A DNA stretch of 64,000 nucleotides from Gillisella vitis (GCF_001541345.2 NZ_LMVL02000006.1:124001-188000), one strand, 5' to 3'. Positions 27,734 through 36,990 are shown, numbered from the stretch's first letter. Notes: generated by a model not told the origin, from the sequence alone. Translations and numbers: made by a program.

Positions 27734-28843
27734 ATGTCCGACACGACCATGCCTGTCATTCGTCCGACCGAAAGGGTATCACTGCGGCAAACCGGCGCCC
27801 GGCGTGGCCGCCTGCTGCTGGCGGCGGCCACCGTGCTGCTGCTTGGCGTGCTCGTTCTGCAAATTCTCGATGTAGCGGGGGTGACATCGCTTGGTCTCGT
27901 CAGCTGGCGTCCCTTGCTCTATGCCTATATCGTCTGGGCTGTGGCTCTGTGCGCCGCGCAGATCATGATCCGTGGCGAGGGCGGCCAGCGGGCCGTGTTC
28001 GTTCTACCGGCGGTGCTGTTTACGGTCGCCATGGTGGTGTTTCCCACGGTGTTCGGCCTCTACATTGCCTTCACCGACTGGAACCTCAGCGCTGCCGCAG
28101 GGCGGCGCTTCAACGGCATCGATAACCTGCGCGCGCTGTTTGCCGATTTTTATTTCTGGAATGCGCTGTTGAACATGGTCTATTATGTTCTGGCGGTTCT
28201 GGTGCAATATGCCATTGCCTTTGGCCTCGCGCTGCTTTTGAACGCCGAGATCAAGGCGCGGAAATTCTTTCGGGTTGCCTTCCTGCTGCCGCTGATGTTG
28301 AGCCCGGTTGCCGTCAGCTGGATGATTGGCAAATCCCTGATGGAATATCGCTTCGGCCCGGCGGCAACACTCGCCCGACATCTCGGATGGGACAACCCCG
28401 CCTTTTTCTCGACCCCGTGGCTCGCCCGTCTCTCGCTGATGGCCATGGATGCCTGGGTGTCGATCCCCTTCATGATGATCCTGCTTCTGGCCGGGTTACA
28501 GGCCTTGCCAACGGAGATCAAGGAGGCAGCAAAAGTCGATGGCGCTTCCGGCTGGCAAAGCTTCAAGGAAATCACCTTTCCGCTGATGCTGCCCGTCAGC
28601 GTCACCGTGATTATCCTGAGGATCATTTTCCAGCTGAAACTTGCCGATATCGTCATCAATGTCACAGCAGGCGGACCGGGCGGCGCGACAGATACGGTCT
28701 CCAGCTTCATCTTCCGGGAATATCGCGACCGCTCGAATGTCGGCTACGGCACCATGCTGGCCGAGTTTTATCTCGTCATCATCATCATCTTCGTCTCGCT
28801 CATCCTGAAGGTGACGAGCCGCTGGCTGCAACGTTCCAACTGA
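27734..28843 (+). CDS. sugar ABC transporter permease (MalF type)
   Basis: This is a 369-residue permease counted from ATG 27734, which follows AAGGG at good spacing; an in-frame ATG at 27704 lies upstream. Two extra transmembrane segments precede the usual six-segment permease core. The EAA loop reads KEAAKVDGASGWQSFKEITF. It works with the permease at 28854 and the Tat binding protein. Confidence 0.9.
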   Translation: MSDTTMPVIRPTERVSLRQTGARRGRLLLAAATVLLLGVLVLQILDVAGVTSLGLVSWRPLLYAYIVWAVALCAAQIMIRGEGGQRAVFVLPAVLFTVAMVVFPTVFGLYIAFTDWNLSAAAGRRFNGIDNLRALFADFYFWNALLNMVYYVLAVLVQYAIAFGLALLLNAEIKARKFFRVAFLLPLMLSPVAVSWMIGKSLMEYRFGPAATLARHLGWDNPAFFSTPWLARLSLMAMDAWVSIPFMMILLLAGLQALPTEIKEAAKVDGASGWQSFKEITFPLMLPVSVTVIILRIIFQLKLADIVINVTAGGPGGATDTVSSFIFREYRDRSNVGYGTMLAEFYLVIIIIFVSLILKVTSRWLQRSN

Positions 28844-28853
28844 GGGTTAGACC

Positions 28854-29774
28854 ATGGCAACCAATCTCACCCGCCAGAGCGGCCCTGAAACCAGGTTTCG
28901 CCGCCCTCACTTCATGACGGGCAGCCTGCTGATTTATGCGGCGCTGGTGTTCTGGGCCTTTATCTCGCTGTTTCCGATCTACTGGACCATCACCACCTCG
29001 TTCAAGACCGCGGTCAATGTCACCCAGGGCCACCTCATTCCCTTCGTGGATTTTACGCCGGACTGGAAGGGCTGGCGATCGCTTGGACTTTCGCCGGATA
29101 CGATATTCGTGGCCTCGACGGTGCGCGACGAATTCATGCGGCGGTTCTTCAACAGCGTCGTCGCCTCAGCCGGAGCCTCGTTTCTGGCTGTGGTGATCGG
29201 ATCGCTGGCGGCCTATGGCCTCAGCCGGTTTTCCTACAAATTCCTCTGGTTGCGCAACAAGGACATCTCGTTCTTCTTCCTCTCCCAGTTGATCCTGCCG
29301 CCCGTCGTTCTCGCCATGCCGTTTCTGGTGCTCTATAAACACCTGATGCTGCTGGATACCCTGACCGGTCTCGTCCTGGTCTACACGCTGATGGTTCTGC
29401 CCATCGTCATCTGGATCATGCGGGACCAGTTCGACACGATCCCCGTCGAACTTGAGCAGGCAGCACTGGTCGATGGCTGTTCGATCTGGGGCGCGTTTAT
29501 GCGGATCGTCCTGCCTATCGCCCTGCCGGGAATGGTGGCCGCCTTCATCCTTTCGGTCATTCTCTGCTGGAACGAATATTTCTTCGCAGCGCTGCTGACC
29601 AGTTCGAACGCCAAGACGCTGCCCGTCATGGTGGCCAGCCAGACCGGCTCGCAAGGGATCAATTGGTGGTCCATGGCCGCTATCGCCACCGCCGCCATCA
29701 TGCCGCTCGTTCTGGTCGGGATTTTCCTGGAGCGCTATATCGTCAAGGGCCTGACCGCCGGTGCAGTCAAATAG
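28854..29774 (+). CDS. sugar ABC transporter permease (MalG type)
   Basis: This 306-residue CUT1 permease has six transmembrane segments and an EAA loop (LEQAALVDGCSIWGAFMRIV). It lies 10 bp after the first permease and 42 bp before the mutarotase gene. Confidence 0.92.
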   Translation: MATNLTRQSGPETRFRRPHFMTGSLLIYAALVFWAFISLFPIYWTITTSFKTAVNVTQGHLIPFVDFTPDWKGWRSLGLSPDTIFVASTVRDEFMRRFFNSVVASAGASFLAVVIGSLAAYGLSRFSYKFLWLRNKDISFFFLSQLILPPVVLAMPFLVLYKHLMLLDTLTGLVLVYTLMVLPIVIWIMRDQFDTIPVELEQAALVDGCSIWGAFMRIVLPIALPGMVAAFILSVILCWNEYFFAALLTSSNAKTLPVMVASQTGSQGINWWSMAAIATAAIMPLVLVGIFLERYIVKGLTAGAVK

Positions 29775-29816
29775 GCCATCCATCGCAGTAACATCGGTTA
29801 AAACAAGGAATGTCCC

Positions 29817-30272
29817 ATGCTGAAAAATCTTCATCCCGCCCTGAATGCTGACGTGCTGCATGCGCTGCGATCCATGGGACATGGCGATACGCTTGTGATT
29901 TCCGACACCAATTTCCCCAGCGATAGCGTGGCGCGCCAGACCGTGCTGGGTCGTCCGCTGTCCATGGCCAATCTTTCATCGGCCGAGGCCGTGCGTGTCC
30001 TGCTGTCGGTTTTGCCGCTCGATACACCCTTGCAAAATTCGGCAGGCCGCATGGAAGTCATGGGTGCGCCGGACGACATCCAGCCGGTGCAACGCGAGGT
30101 GCAAGTGGAAATCGACCGCGCTGAGGGCAAGCCGTCGCCGATGTACGGCATTGAGCGGTTTGCATTCTACGATCTTGCAAAGAAGGCCTATTGTGTGATT
30201 TCGACCGGGGAAACCCGCTTCTACGGCTGCTTCCTGTTCACCAAGGGCGTGATCCCACCCGCCACGGTATAA
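29817..30272 (+). CDS. RbsD/FucU family sugar mutarotase
   Basis: This 151-residue protein begins MLKNLHPALNADVLHALRSMGHGDTLVISD and ends with YGCFLFTKGVI, the RbsD/FucU pattern. It sits in the operon between the second permease and a PfkB kinase, a common arrangement for supplying the right anomer to the kinase. It is a paralogue of the gene at 23970. Confidence 0.9.
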   Translation: MLKNLHPALNADVLHALRSMGHGDTLVISDTNFPSDSVARQTVLGRPLSMANLSSAEAVRVLLSVLPLDTPLQNSAGRMEVMGAPDDIQPVQREVQVEIDRAEGKPSPMYGIERFAFYDLAKKAYCVISTGETRFYGCFLFTKGVIPPATV

Positions 30273-30282
30273 GGAGACCAGC

Positions 30283-31221
30283 ATGGGCAAGGGCGTTTCG
30301 ATACTCGGAATCTTTGTCGCCGATACCGCTTATCTTGCAGCACGGCTGCCGGTCGTTGGTGAGACGATCACCGGCAGCGGCTTTTCCGTCGGTCCAGGCG
30401 GCAAGGGCTCCAACCAGGCGGTGGCGGCAGCAAGGGCCGGGGCAGGAGCCGGGGAGGCCGCGAACGTCTCCTTCATCTCAAAGATCGGCCGAGACACGTT
30501 CGGTGATCTGGCGTTGAAGACCTATGCGCATGCCGGTGTCCTGCCGAAACTGACAGTTATGGACAACCAGCCGACCGGTGCTGCCTTCATCTATGTCAAC
30601 GACAAGACCGGCGACAATGCCATCATTGTCTATCCCGGTGCTGCTGGAACCATTACCATTGAGGATGTCGAGGCGGCGCGGCAAACCATCGAGACCAGCG
30701 CGATTTTCGTGACGCAACTGGAGCAGCCCGCCGAGGCGGCCCACCACGGGCTGATGATCGCCCGTAAGGCTGGCGTCACCACCATTTTCAACCCTGCGCC
30801 CGCCGAGCCGTTTCCAGAGGCGATCTATCCGCTGTGCGACTATATCATTCCCAACGAAACCGAAGCCGCCGCATTGGTTGGTTTTCCGCTCGATACGATC
30901 GATGATGCGAAGCGGGCTGGGGATGTGCTTCTGGAGCGCGGTGTCGGTACTGCTATCATCACGCTGGGCAGCAGAGGCGTGTTGTTTCATAGCCCCGATT
31001 GTTCGGTCGCGGTTCCGGCCATTGCAGCCGGGCCTGTCATCGATACGACCGGGGCAGGGGACGCCTTCGTTGGCGGTTTTGCGGCAGCCCTTGCCGATGG
31101 GTTTACTCCGCTCGACGCGGTCCGGTTTGGATGTGCGACAGCCGGCATCGCCGTGACCCGCCGGGGAACCGCGCCCGCCATGCCGGAGCGCAGCGAAATC
31201 GAGGCATTGCTGCGCCGCTGA
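30283..31221 (+). CDS. PfkB family sugar kinase (ribokinase-like)
   Basis: This 312-residue kinase has the N-terminal glycine-rich GPGGKGSNQAVAAARAGA and the C-terminal catalytic motif DTTGAGDAFVGGFAAAL, where the Asp of GAGD is the base. Ribokinase-like members phosphorylate ribose or other sugars with ATP in the cytoplasm. SD AAGGAG precedes the ATG, and the mutarotase stop is 10 bp upstream. Confidence 0.93.
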   Translation: MGKGVSILGIFVADTAYLAARLPVVGETITGSGFSVGPGGKGSNQAVAAARAGAGAGEAANVSFISKIGRDTFGDLALKTYAHAGVLPKLTVMDNQPTGAAFIYVNDKTGDNAIIVYPGAAGTITIEDVEAARQTIETSAIFVTQLEQPAEAAHHGLMIARKAGVTTIFNPAPAEPFPEAIYPLCDYIIPNETEAAALVGFPLDTIDDAKRAGDVLLERGVGTAIITLGSRGVLFHSPDCSVAVPAIAAGPVIDTTGAGDAFVGGFAAALADGFTPLDAVRFGCATAGIAVTRRGTAPAMPERSEIEALLRR

Positions 31222-31262
31222 GATCGGCTCCAGGCAATTCGCTGGGGTTTGTGGCATTTTTT

Positions 31263-31292
31263 ACTTTACAAATCACAATTATTTTGTGAAGT
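31263..31292. promoter_or_regulatory. shared palindromic operator, copy 2
   Basis: ACTTTAC and GTGAAGT are separated by 16 bp, the same half-sites and spacing as at 24608-24637. Extended arms match 9 of 11 (ACTTTACAAAT against ACTTCACAAAA). It lies about 30 bp upstream of the start of the isomerase gene, a typical operator position. Confidence 0.65.
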
Positions 31293-31324
31293 ATGAAGTG
31301 TAGTGATCAAAGTGAGCCAGAGCC

Positions 31325-32305
31325 GTGACCAAGCTAAAATTTGCAACCCGACTGAATTCCTTTGCCTCCTGCCCGAAGGCAGAATGGCCGGACCTGTCCG
31401 GCAAGCCGACCATGCTGCAAATGGCAAAGCGTGCCGCAAAAGTCGATGGGCTGACAGACCTCGACCTTAATTATCCCGATCATGTTGGCGAAGATCCGGC
31501 TGTCCTGGCCCGACAAATTGGTGATATGGGACTGGCAATCAACGGGTTCGCCATGCGCTATTACACCAACCCCGCCTTTAAGATCGGCGCATTCACCAAT
31601 CCGGACCCGGCTGTCCGGCGGGAAGCCATCGATCTCACCAAGGCCGGGATCGATGCGGCCCGCGCCGCAGGCAGCCAATTGATGACGCTCTGGCTTGGTC
31701 AGGACGGGTTCGACTATGCCTTCCAGGCCGACTATCACAGGCTGTGGCAACACGAAATTGACGGAATCCGTGAAGTTTGCGCCCATGATCCGGATTGCCA
31801 AATCAGCATTGAGTACAAGCCGAATGAGCCTCGCTCCTACAGCCTGATGCCGGATGCAGCAACCACCTTGCTGGCCATCAGGGACGTCGATATGCCCAAT
31901 CTCGGCGTGACGCTGGACTTTGCCCACGTGCTCTACGCCGATGAGCAGCCAGCCTTTGCCGCTGCCTTGATTGCCCGCCATAGCCGTGTTCTCGGCGTTC
32001 ATCTCAACGACGGCTATGCCAAGCGCGACGATGGCCTGATGGTAGGCGCGGTCCATACCCAGCAGACCATTGAGCTTCTGCGCCAGATCCGCAAGGACGG
32101 CTATGACGGCGCCATCTACTTCGACACGTTCCCGGACATGACGGGTCTAGATCCCGTCCATGAATGCGAGGTCAATATCCAGACCGTCAAGCGCATGTTG
32201 CGGATTGTCGATCGCCTCGATCAAGACAATCGTTTGTCGGGTGCCATCGACCGTCAGGATGCCGTGTCCGCGCAGGCCATCGTGCAGGAACTGATGCTGG
32301 GCTAA
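31325..32305 (+). CDS. sugar phosphate isomerase/epimerase-like TIM barrel protein
   Basis: This 326-residue protein is an AP-endonuclease-2-like TIM barrel with metal-ligand style motifs: CQISIEYKPNEP (Glu), GVTLDFAHVLYA (Asp/His), VLGVHLNDGYAKRDD and YFDTFPD. Such proteins isomerise or epimerise ketoses and aldoses. GTG is the start. It opens a second operon that continues to the CUT2 importer, behind the operator at 31263. Confidence 0.85.
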   Translation: MTKLKFATRLNSFASCPKAEWPDLSGKPTMLQMAKRAAKVDGLTDLDLNYPDHVGEDPAVLARQIGDMGLAINGFAMRYYTNPAFKIGAFTNPDPAVRREAIDLTKAGIDAARAAGSQLMTLWLGQDGFDYAFQADYHRLWQHEIDGIREVCAHDPDCQISIEYKPNEPRSYSLMPDAATTLLAIRDVDMPNLGVTLDFAHVLYADEQPAFAAALIARHSRVLGVHLNDGYAKRDDGLMVGAVHTQQTIELLRQIRKDGYDGAIYFDTFPDMTGLDPVHECEVNIQTVKRMLRIVDRLDQDNRLSGAIDRQDAVSAQAIVQELMLG

Positions 32306-32338
32306 GACCCGACACTCCAAATACCAGAAGATTTCAAG

Positions 32339-32372
32339 CCTTTGTAACCAAAGGCACGCCAGAGGCGTGCCT
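32339..32372 (+). promoter_or_regulatory. overlapping leader hairpins before the CUT2 binding-protein gene
   Basis: CCTTTG-TAAC-CAAAGG (32339-32354) and AGGCACGCC-AGA-GGCGTGCCT (32352-32372) share bases, so they cannot form together. The pair sits between the isomerase stop and the binding-protein ATG. It may be an RNA switch or an mRNA-stabilising hairpin; no T-tract follows. Confidence 0.5.
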
Positions 32373-32396
32373 GATGATACCACCTGGGAGGAACCA

Positions 32397-33461
32397 ATGA
32401 AGACCATGATAAAAATGTCGCTTGCCACAGGCCTTGCTGCCAGCTTCCTGTTCAGCGCAGCCTTTGCGCAGCAGCTTGCCCCGCTCAATTCCGACACTGA
32501 AAAAGACCGCATGGACTGGTCGCAGCTGGAAGCAAAATTCGGCCCCTTTCCGAAGCTTCCCGACGGCACCAAGGCGGGCGCTGTTTCAAAGACATTGACC
32601 AACGAATACTGGCGGTCACTCGGTGAGGGCTATGCGGCGTTCGGCAAGGCGAAGAATGTTCCGGTCGCCTATCAGGCGGCGCAAAGCGAAGGCGACCAGC
32701 TTGGCCAGCTGACGATTGCCGAGGGGATGATCACCCAGGGCTATAACGTCCTGCTGGTGTCGCCACAGACGGATTCCAATCTTCAGCCGGTGATCGAACA
32801 GGCCAAGGCGGCCAATATTCCTGTTGTTGACGTCAATGATGCCGTAATCCCGCAAGCCGAGCACTATGTCGGCAATGTTCAGCGCGACAACGGCGTGCGC
32901 GTCGCCAAGTGGTTCATCACCAATCGTCCGCAGGGCGGCAAGGTGGCGATTATTGAGGGCCAGGCCGGCGTTTATGCCGCTGTTCAGCGTACCGACGGCT
33001 TCAAATCCACCATCGGCGAAAACAGCAAGTTTAAGGTCGTCGCCAGCGTTCCCGGCAATTGGGACCGCCAGACGTCTTACGATGCAGCAACCAACATCCT
33101 CAACCAGCATCCAGACCTTATCGGCTTCTATGCCAACAATGACGGCATGGCGCTGGGTGTAGTCGAAGCCGTCAAGGCGGCAGGGCTTGCGGGCAAGGTC
33201 GCTGTTTTCGGCACCGACGGTATTTCGGATGCCTATACCTCGATCAAGGCTGGTGAACTGACCGGGACCGTCGACAGCTTTCCGGTTCTAACAGGTGAGG
33301 TGGCCATGGAAACAGCCCTTCGGCTCGTTGCAGGCCAGAAGCTGCCGCGCGTTGTCGCAACACCTCAGGCGCTGATCACCGCCGACAACCTCGCCCGCTA
33401 CCAGGGCAAGGGCGTCGATCTACGCGCTGTGCTGATGGAAGATGCCAAGGCGGCCAAATAA
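32397..33461 (+). CDS. CUT2-type sugar-binding protein (RbsB family)
   Basis: This periplasmic binding protein of the Peripla_BP_4 family has a Sec signal (MKTMIKMSLATGLAASFLFSAAFAQ), and GGGAGGAACC sits before the ATG at 32397. Typical elements are VLLVSPQTDSNLQPVIEQAK, VPVVDVND-like and GFYANNDGMALG. It feeds the RbsA/RbsC pair downstream. The ligand is likely a pentose, fucose-like or other monosaccharide that is epimerised by the gene upstream. Confidence 0.9.
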   Translation: MKTMIKMSLATGLAASFLFSAAFAQQLAPLNSDTEKDRMDWSQLEAKFGPFPKLPDGTKAGAVSKTLTNEYWRSLGEGYAAFGKAKNVPVAYQAAQSEGDQLGQLTIAEGMITQGYNVLLVSPQTDSNLQPVIEQAKAANIPVVDVNDAVIPQAEHYVGNVQRDNGVRVAKWFITNRPQGGKVAIIEGQAGVYAAVQRTDGFKSTIGENSKFKVVASVPGNWDRQTSYDAATNILNQHPDLIGFYANNDGMALGVVEAVKAAGLAGKVAVFGTDGISDAYTSIKAGELTGTVDSFPVLTGEVAMETALRLVAGQKLPRVVATPQALITADNLARYQGKGVDLRAVLMEDAKAAK

Positions 33462-33468
33462 TCGAGGC

Positions 33469-33535
33469 TAGAGCATCAGACCGAAAGTTAAGAACCGGCT
33501 TTTGGATAAATCCGATGCACAACAAAAACGTAGAG
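33469..33535. repeat. rhizobial-type intergenic repeat
   Basis: The stretch begins TAGAGCATCAGACCGAAAG and closes with the complementary ATCCGATGC and CAAAAACGTAGAGCG. From memory, this resembles the short mosaic repeats scattered between genes in Rhizobium, Sinorhizobium and Agrobacterium. It lies between the binding-protein and ATPase genes. Confidence 0.45.
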
Positions 33536-33562
33536 CGATGCCGGCTTTCAGGGTCGGCATCG
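33536..33562 (+). terminator. intra-operon hairpin after the CUT2 binding-protein gene
   Basis: CGATGCCG-N11-CGGCATCG is a perfect 8-bp stem. It directly follows the rhizobial repeat and precedes the ribosome site of the ATPase. No T-tract is present. Confidence 0.5.
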
Positions 33563-33588
33563 TGTGTCTAGCAGGAGGAGGGTGAGAT

Positions 33589-35112
33589 ATGGTGCCGAGA
33601 CTGGGATTTGAAACAATCTCCAAGAGCTTTCCGGGCGTCAACGCGCTGACGGATGTGAGCTTTGACGTTGCTCCCGGAGAAATTCACGGGCTACTCGGGG
33701 AAAACGGCGCCGGAAAATCAACCCTTCTGCGCATTCTATCCGGTGTCTTCCGGCCAACCTCCGGCAGCGTTTTCGTCGATGGCGACGCTGTGGCATTTCG
33801 CAAGCCGCTTGATGCAAGACAGGCCGGTATTGCGATGATCCATCAGGAACTTCAACAGGTGCCGCATCTGAGTGTTGCCCAGAACATGTTTCTCGGCCAT
33901 TCATTGACCCATATGGGCGGGCTTTTCGTTTCGCGCCGGGAGCAGGAACAGCGCGCCGCCGAAGCGCTGTCAATGATCGACCGCAGCATTGACGTCTCAG
34001 CACCCATCTCCAGCCTTAAAGTCGCGCAGCGGCAGATTGTCGAGATCGGCCGCGCCCTGCTTGATAAGGCCAAGGTCATCGCCATGGACGAGCCGACCTC
34101 CAGCTTGACGCCGAGTGAGTTCGACCGGCTGGCTGAAGTGATTGCCGATCTTTCGGCTAGCGGCGTGTCGATCATCTATGTTTCACATAAGATGGACGAG
34201 GTTTTCCGTATCTGCCAGCGCGCCAGCGTCATGCGGGATGGCAAGCTCGTTGGCATCGTCGACATGAAAGCCACATCGGAAAAACAGGTCATTGCCATGA
34301 TGGTCGGGCGTGAACTGATGCAGGAAACCCATCATTCCTTCGTAACTGATCAGGTCAGGCTGAAAGCCAGTAACCTGTCTTCAGGCACCAAGATTAAAAA
34401 TGTCTCCTTCACGCTGAAGAAAGGTGAAGTGCTGGGCATTGCTGGACTGGTCGGTTCCGGACGCACGGAATTGCTGCGGCTGATCGCCGGGGTCGATCGT
34501 CTGAGCGAGGGGTCGATGGCCATCGATGGCAAGACTGTGCGCCTGCGCAATCCTCGTGACGCGATTGCCGCAGGTATTGGCCTTGTACCGGAAGAGCGCA
34601 AGCGCGAAGGCATCATCCCCCTACGTCCGGTCAGTCTGAACATGGCGCTCGCCTCGCTTCCCAGCTTTTCCTCTGCCGGTCTGATCCGCGCCGGAAAACT
34701 GCGTGCCAGCGCGCAGGATTTGCTGAAGCGGGTCAATCTGCGACCGTTTCAGCTGGATCGTCCTATCCGCCTGTTCAGCGGTGGCAACCAGCAAAAGGCT
34801 ATTATTGCCCGCTGGCTGGCAGCCAAATCGCAAATCCTGCTGTTCGATGAACCGACGCGCGGTATCGATGTCGGGGCAAAATCCGAAATTTACCAATTGA
34901 TCGAAACCCTGGCCCAAGAAGGCCATTCGATCATCGTCGTGTCCTCCGAGCTTCCCGAGGTCATCCGGCTCTCCGACCGGGTGCTGGTGATGCGGGAAGG
35001 GCAGATTGCCGCTGAGATCGGGCGCGACCAGCTGACGGAAAGCGCCATTGTCGCCCATGCCATTCCAGGAGCGATTGCCGGTGTCGCATCTGCCGCCGCA
35101 CATCCTGCTTAA
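33589..35112 (+). CDS. CUT2-type sugar ABC transporter ATP-binding protein (RbsA family)
   Basis: This 507-residue protein has two ABC domains. The first carries Walker A GENGAGKST and DEPTSSLT. The second has a degenerate P-loop (GLVGSGRTELL) and FSGGNQQKAIIARWLA plus LLFDEPTRGIDVG, as in RbsA/XylG proteins. It energises the RbsC-type permease at 35132. The start follows AGGAGGAGG. Confidence 0.93.
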   Translation: MVPRLGFETISKSFPGVNALTDVSFDVAPGEIHGLLGENGAGKSTLLRILSGVFRPTSGSVFVDGDAVAFRKPLDARQAGIAMIHQELQQVPHLSVAQNMFLGHSLTHMGGLFVSRREQEQRAAEALSMIDRSIDVSAPISSLKVAQRQIVEIGRALLDKAKVIAMDEPTSSLTPSEFDRLAEVIADLSASGVSIIYVSHKMDEVFRICQRASVMRDGKLVGIVDMKATSEKQVIAMMVGRELMQETHHSFVTDQVRLKASNLSSGTKIKNVSFTLKKGEVLGIAGLVGSGRTELLRLIAGVDRLSEGSMAIDGKTVRLRNPRDAIAAGIGLVPEERKREGIIPLRPVSLNMALASLPSFSSAGLIRAGKLRASAQDLLKRVNLRPFQLDRPIRLFSGGNQQKAIIARWLAAKSQILLFDEPTRGIDVGAKSEIYQLIETLAQEGHSIIVVSSELPEVIRLSDRVLVMREGQIAAEIGRDQLTESAIVAHAIPGAIAGVASAAAHPA

Positions 35113-35131
35113 ACAGAGAGGATTTTTCTCC

Positions 35132-36118
35132 ATGACCGCCTCTTCATCCGCCACCAGCCAATCGGCCCCGGCCACCCCGGCCTTTCGCCGCTTTTCCGTC
35201 TCGCTGCGTGACGCCGGAACGCTGATCGGCCTCATCGTCATCATGGCGGTATTTGCAACGCTCGTTCCCGGCTTCCTGTCGGAGCGCAACCTGACAAACA
35301 TCCTCCAGCAATCCAGCATCAACGCTTGCCTGGCGCTGGGCATGACGCTGGTGATCATTTCGGGCGGCATCGATCTGTCGGTCGGGCCGACCGCCGCCAT
35401 CGCAGCCGTGATGACCGCGACGCTGCTGCTGGGTGGTACGCCCATCCCGCTGGCTATCCTCGCCGGACTTGGTGTCGGCGCGGTATGTGGCTTTATCAAT
35501 GGCGTGCTCGTTGCCTATGTCGGCCTGCAACCCTTTATCGTCACGCTGGGGACACTCAGCACCTACCGAGCCATTGCGCTGATTTTCACCGGTGGCAATC
35601 CGGTGCTGGGCATTCCGCCCGGCTTTCGGGCGCTGTTCAATGGTACGCTGATCGGCCTGCCAATCCCGGTGTTGATCGTTGCCGGTGTGTCTGTCGCCGC
35701 CTGGGTGCTGCTCAAGAAGACACCAATTGGCGAATACCTGATGGCCGTCGGCGGCAATGAAGAGGCCGCTTACGTGGCAGGTGTTCCAATCGCCCGCACC
35801 AAGATTACCGCCTATGTGATTTCCGGCGGCCTGGCCGCACTCGCCTCTCTCATCCTGATTGGCCGTCTTGGGGCTGCCGAACCCATTCTCGGCAATCTCT
35901 GGGAACTGGATGCAATTGCGGCAGCCGCGATTGGCGGTGCATCGCTGATGGGTGGCAAGGGCAGTATTGTCGGCACCATTCTCGGTGCCATCATCCTTGG
36001 CGCCATGCGCAATGGATTGACGCTGATGAATGTCCAGGCCTTCTATCAACTGCTCGCCACCGGCCTTATAATCCTCGTCGCAATGATGATTGATCGCGCG
36101 ACAAGGGGACGGGAATGA
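35132..36118 (+). CDS. CUT2-type sugar ABC transporter permease (RbsC family)
   Basis: This 328-residue permease has about ten hydrophobic segments and RbsC motifs (GMTLVIISGGIDLSVGPTAA, GGNEEAAYVAGVPI, AIGGASLMGGKGS). The frame is open upstream, overlapping the ATPase, but ATG 35132 after AGAGGA is the sensible start. Its stop overlaps the RpiR start (ATGA). Confidence 0.93.
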   Translation: MTASSSATSQSAPATPAFRRFSVSLRDAGTLIGLIVIMAVFATLVPGFLSERNLTNILQQSSINACLALGMTLVIISGGIDLSVGPTAAIAAVMTATLLLGGTPIPLAILAGLGVGAVCGFINGVLVAYVGLQPFIVTLGTLSTYRAIALIFTGGNPVLGIPPGFRALFNGTLIGLPIPVLIVAGVSVAAWVLLKKTPIGEYLMAVGGNEEAAYVAGVPIARTKITAYVISGGLAALASLILIGRLGAAEPILGNLWELDAIAAAAIGGASLMGGKGSIVGTILGAIILGAMRNGLTLMNVQAFYQLLATGLIILVAMMIDRATRGRE

Positions 36119-36990
36119 ACGCTGATGGCTTTGATATGAAGGCGGTAGGGCCGCGCATTCGCATGATGATGCCAATGCTGACGCCGCTGGAAGCAAAGGT
36201 CGTGGATACGGTTTTCGGCATGCGAGATTTCAGCGAGGAGACCTCGCTGAAGCAGATCGCCGAAAATGCCGGTGTTTCGGAAGCCATGGTGGTGAAGATC
36301 ACCAAGAAGCTTGGTTTTTCCGGCTTTCGGGATTTCCGCTCTTCCGTCAGCCAGTATAACCGCCAGCCGACAACCGAAATGCATCAGGAATTGTCGGTTG
36401 ACGATACCTCGCTGGAAATCGTCCAGAAAGTCTTTCGCACCTCGATCCACGCCCTTGAGGAAACACTCGCCATTCTGGACATGGCAGCCTTCGACCAGGC
36501 GGCGGACATGCTGCACAAGGCTCGACACCGGGATTTCTACGGCGTCGGCGGTTCGGCGCAGATCGCCCGGGACGTGGCCCACAAGTTTTTGAGAATTGGC
36601 GTGCGCGCCAGCGTCTTCGATGATTCACACATGATGCTGATGTCGGCGGCGCTTCTTGCCGATACCGATGTCGCCATCGGCTTTTCGCATTCAGGCAATA
36701 CGATTGCCGTGATCGAGGCCCTGCAACTTGCCCGCAAGAACGGCGCCCGCACCATTGCCGTGACCAATTACGGTTCCTCCGCGCTCGCCCAATCCGCCGA
36801 CGTGGTCCTGTGTTCCACCGCACAAGGCTCACCTCTGATGGGGGAAAATGCCGCGGCACGCATCGCACAGCTCAATATTCTCGACGCCATTTTCGTTGCC
36901 GTCGCCCAGCGCGACTATCAGGCCGCCGAGCGCAATCTCGATCGCACCATGTCCGCCGTCACCTCCAAACGGAAAGATCGCCTTCCATGA
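36115..36990 (+). CDS. RpiR family transcriptional regulator
   Basis: This 291-residue protein has an N-terminal RpiR HTH (TSLKQIAENAGVSEAMVVKI, about residues 42-61) and a C-terminal SIS sugar-phosphate-binding domain (DFYGVGGSAQIARDVAHKF, IGFSHSGNTIAVIEAL). RpiR proteins sense phosphosugars. The gene overlaps both neighbours by 4 bp, so it is coupled to the CUT2 operon, and it is the prime candidate to bind the two ACTTTAC-N16-GTGAAGT sites. Confidence 0.92.
   Translation: MNADGFDMKAVGPRIRMMMPMLTPLEAKVVDTVFGMRDFSEETSLKQIAENAGVSEAMVVKITKKLGFSGFRDFRSSVSQYNRQPTTEMHQELSVDDTSLEIVQKVFRTSIHALEETLAILDMAAFDQAADMLHKARHRDFYGVGGSAQIARDVAHKFLRIGVRASVFDDSHMMLMSAALLADTDVAIGFSHSGNTIAVIEALQLARKNGARTIAVTNYGSSALAQSADVVLCSTAQGSPLMGENAAARIAQLNILDAIFVAVAQRDYQAAERNLDRTMSAVTSKRKDRLP

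Noticed and set aside
35144..36196. Long minus-strand frame opposite the RbsC permease
   Set aside because: It is the reverse of a transmembrane gene and is rich in Asp, Gln and His, as such shadows are.
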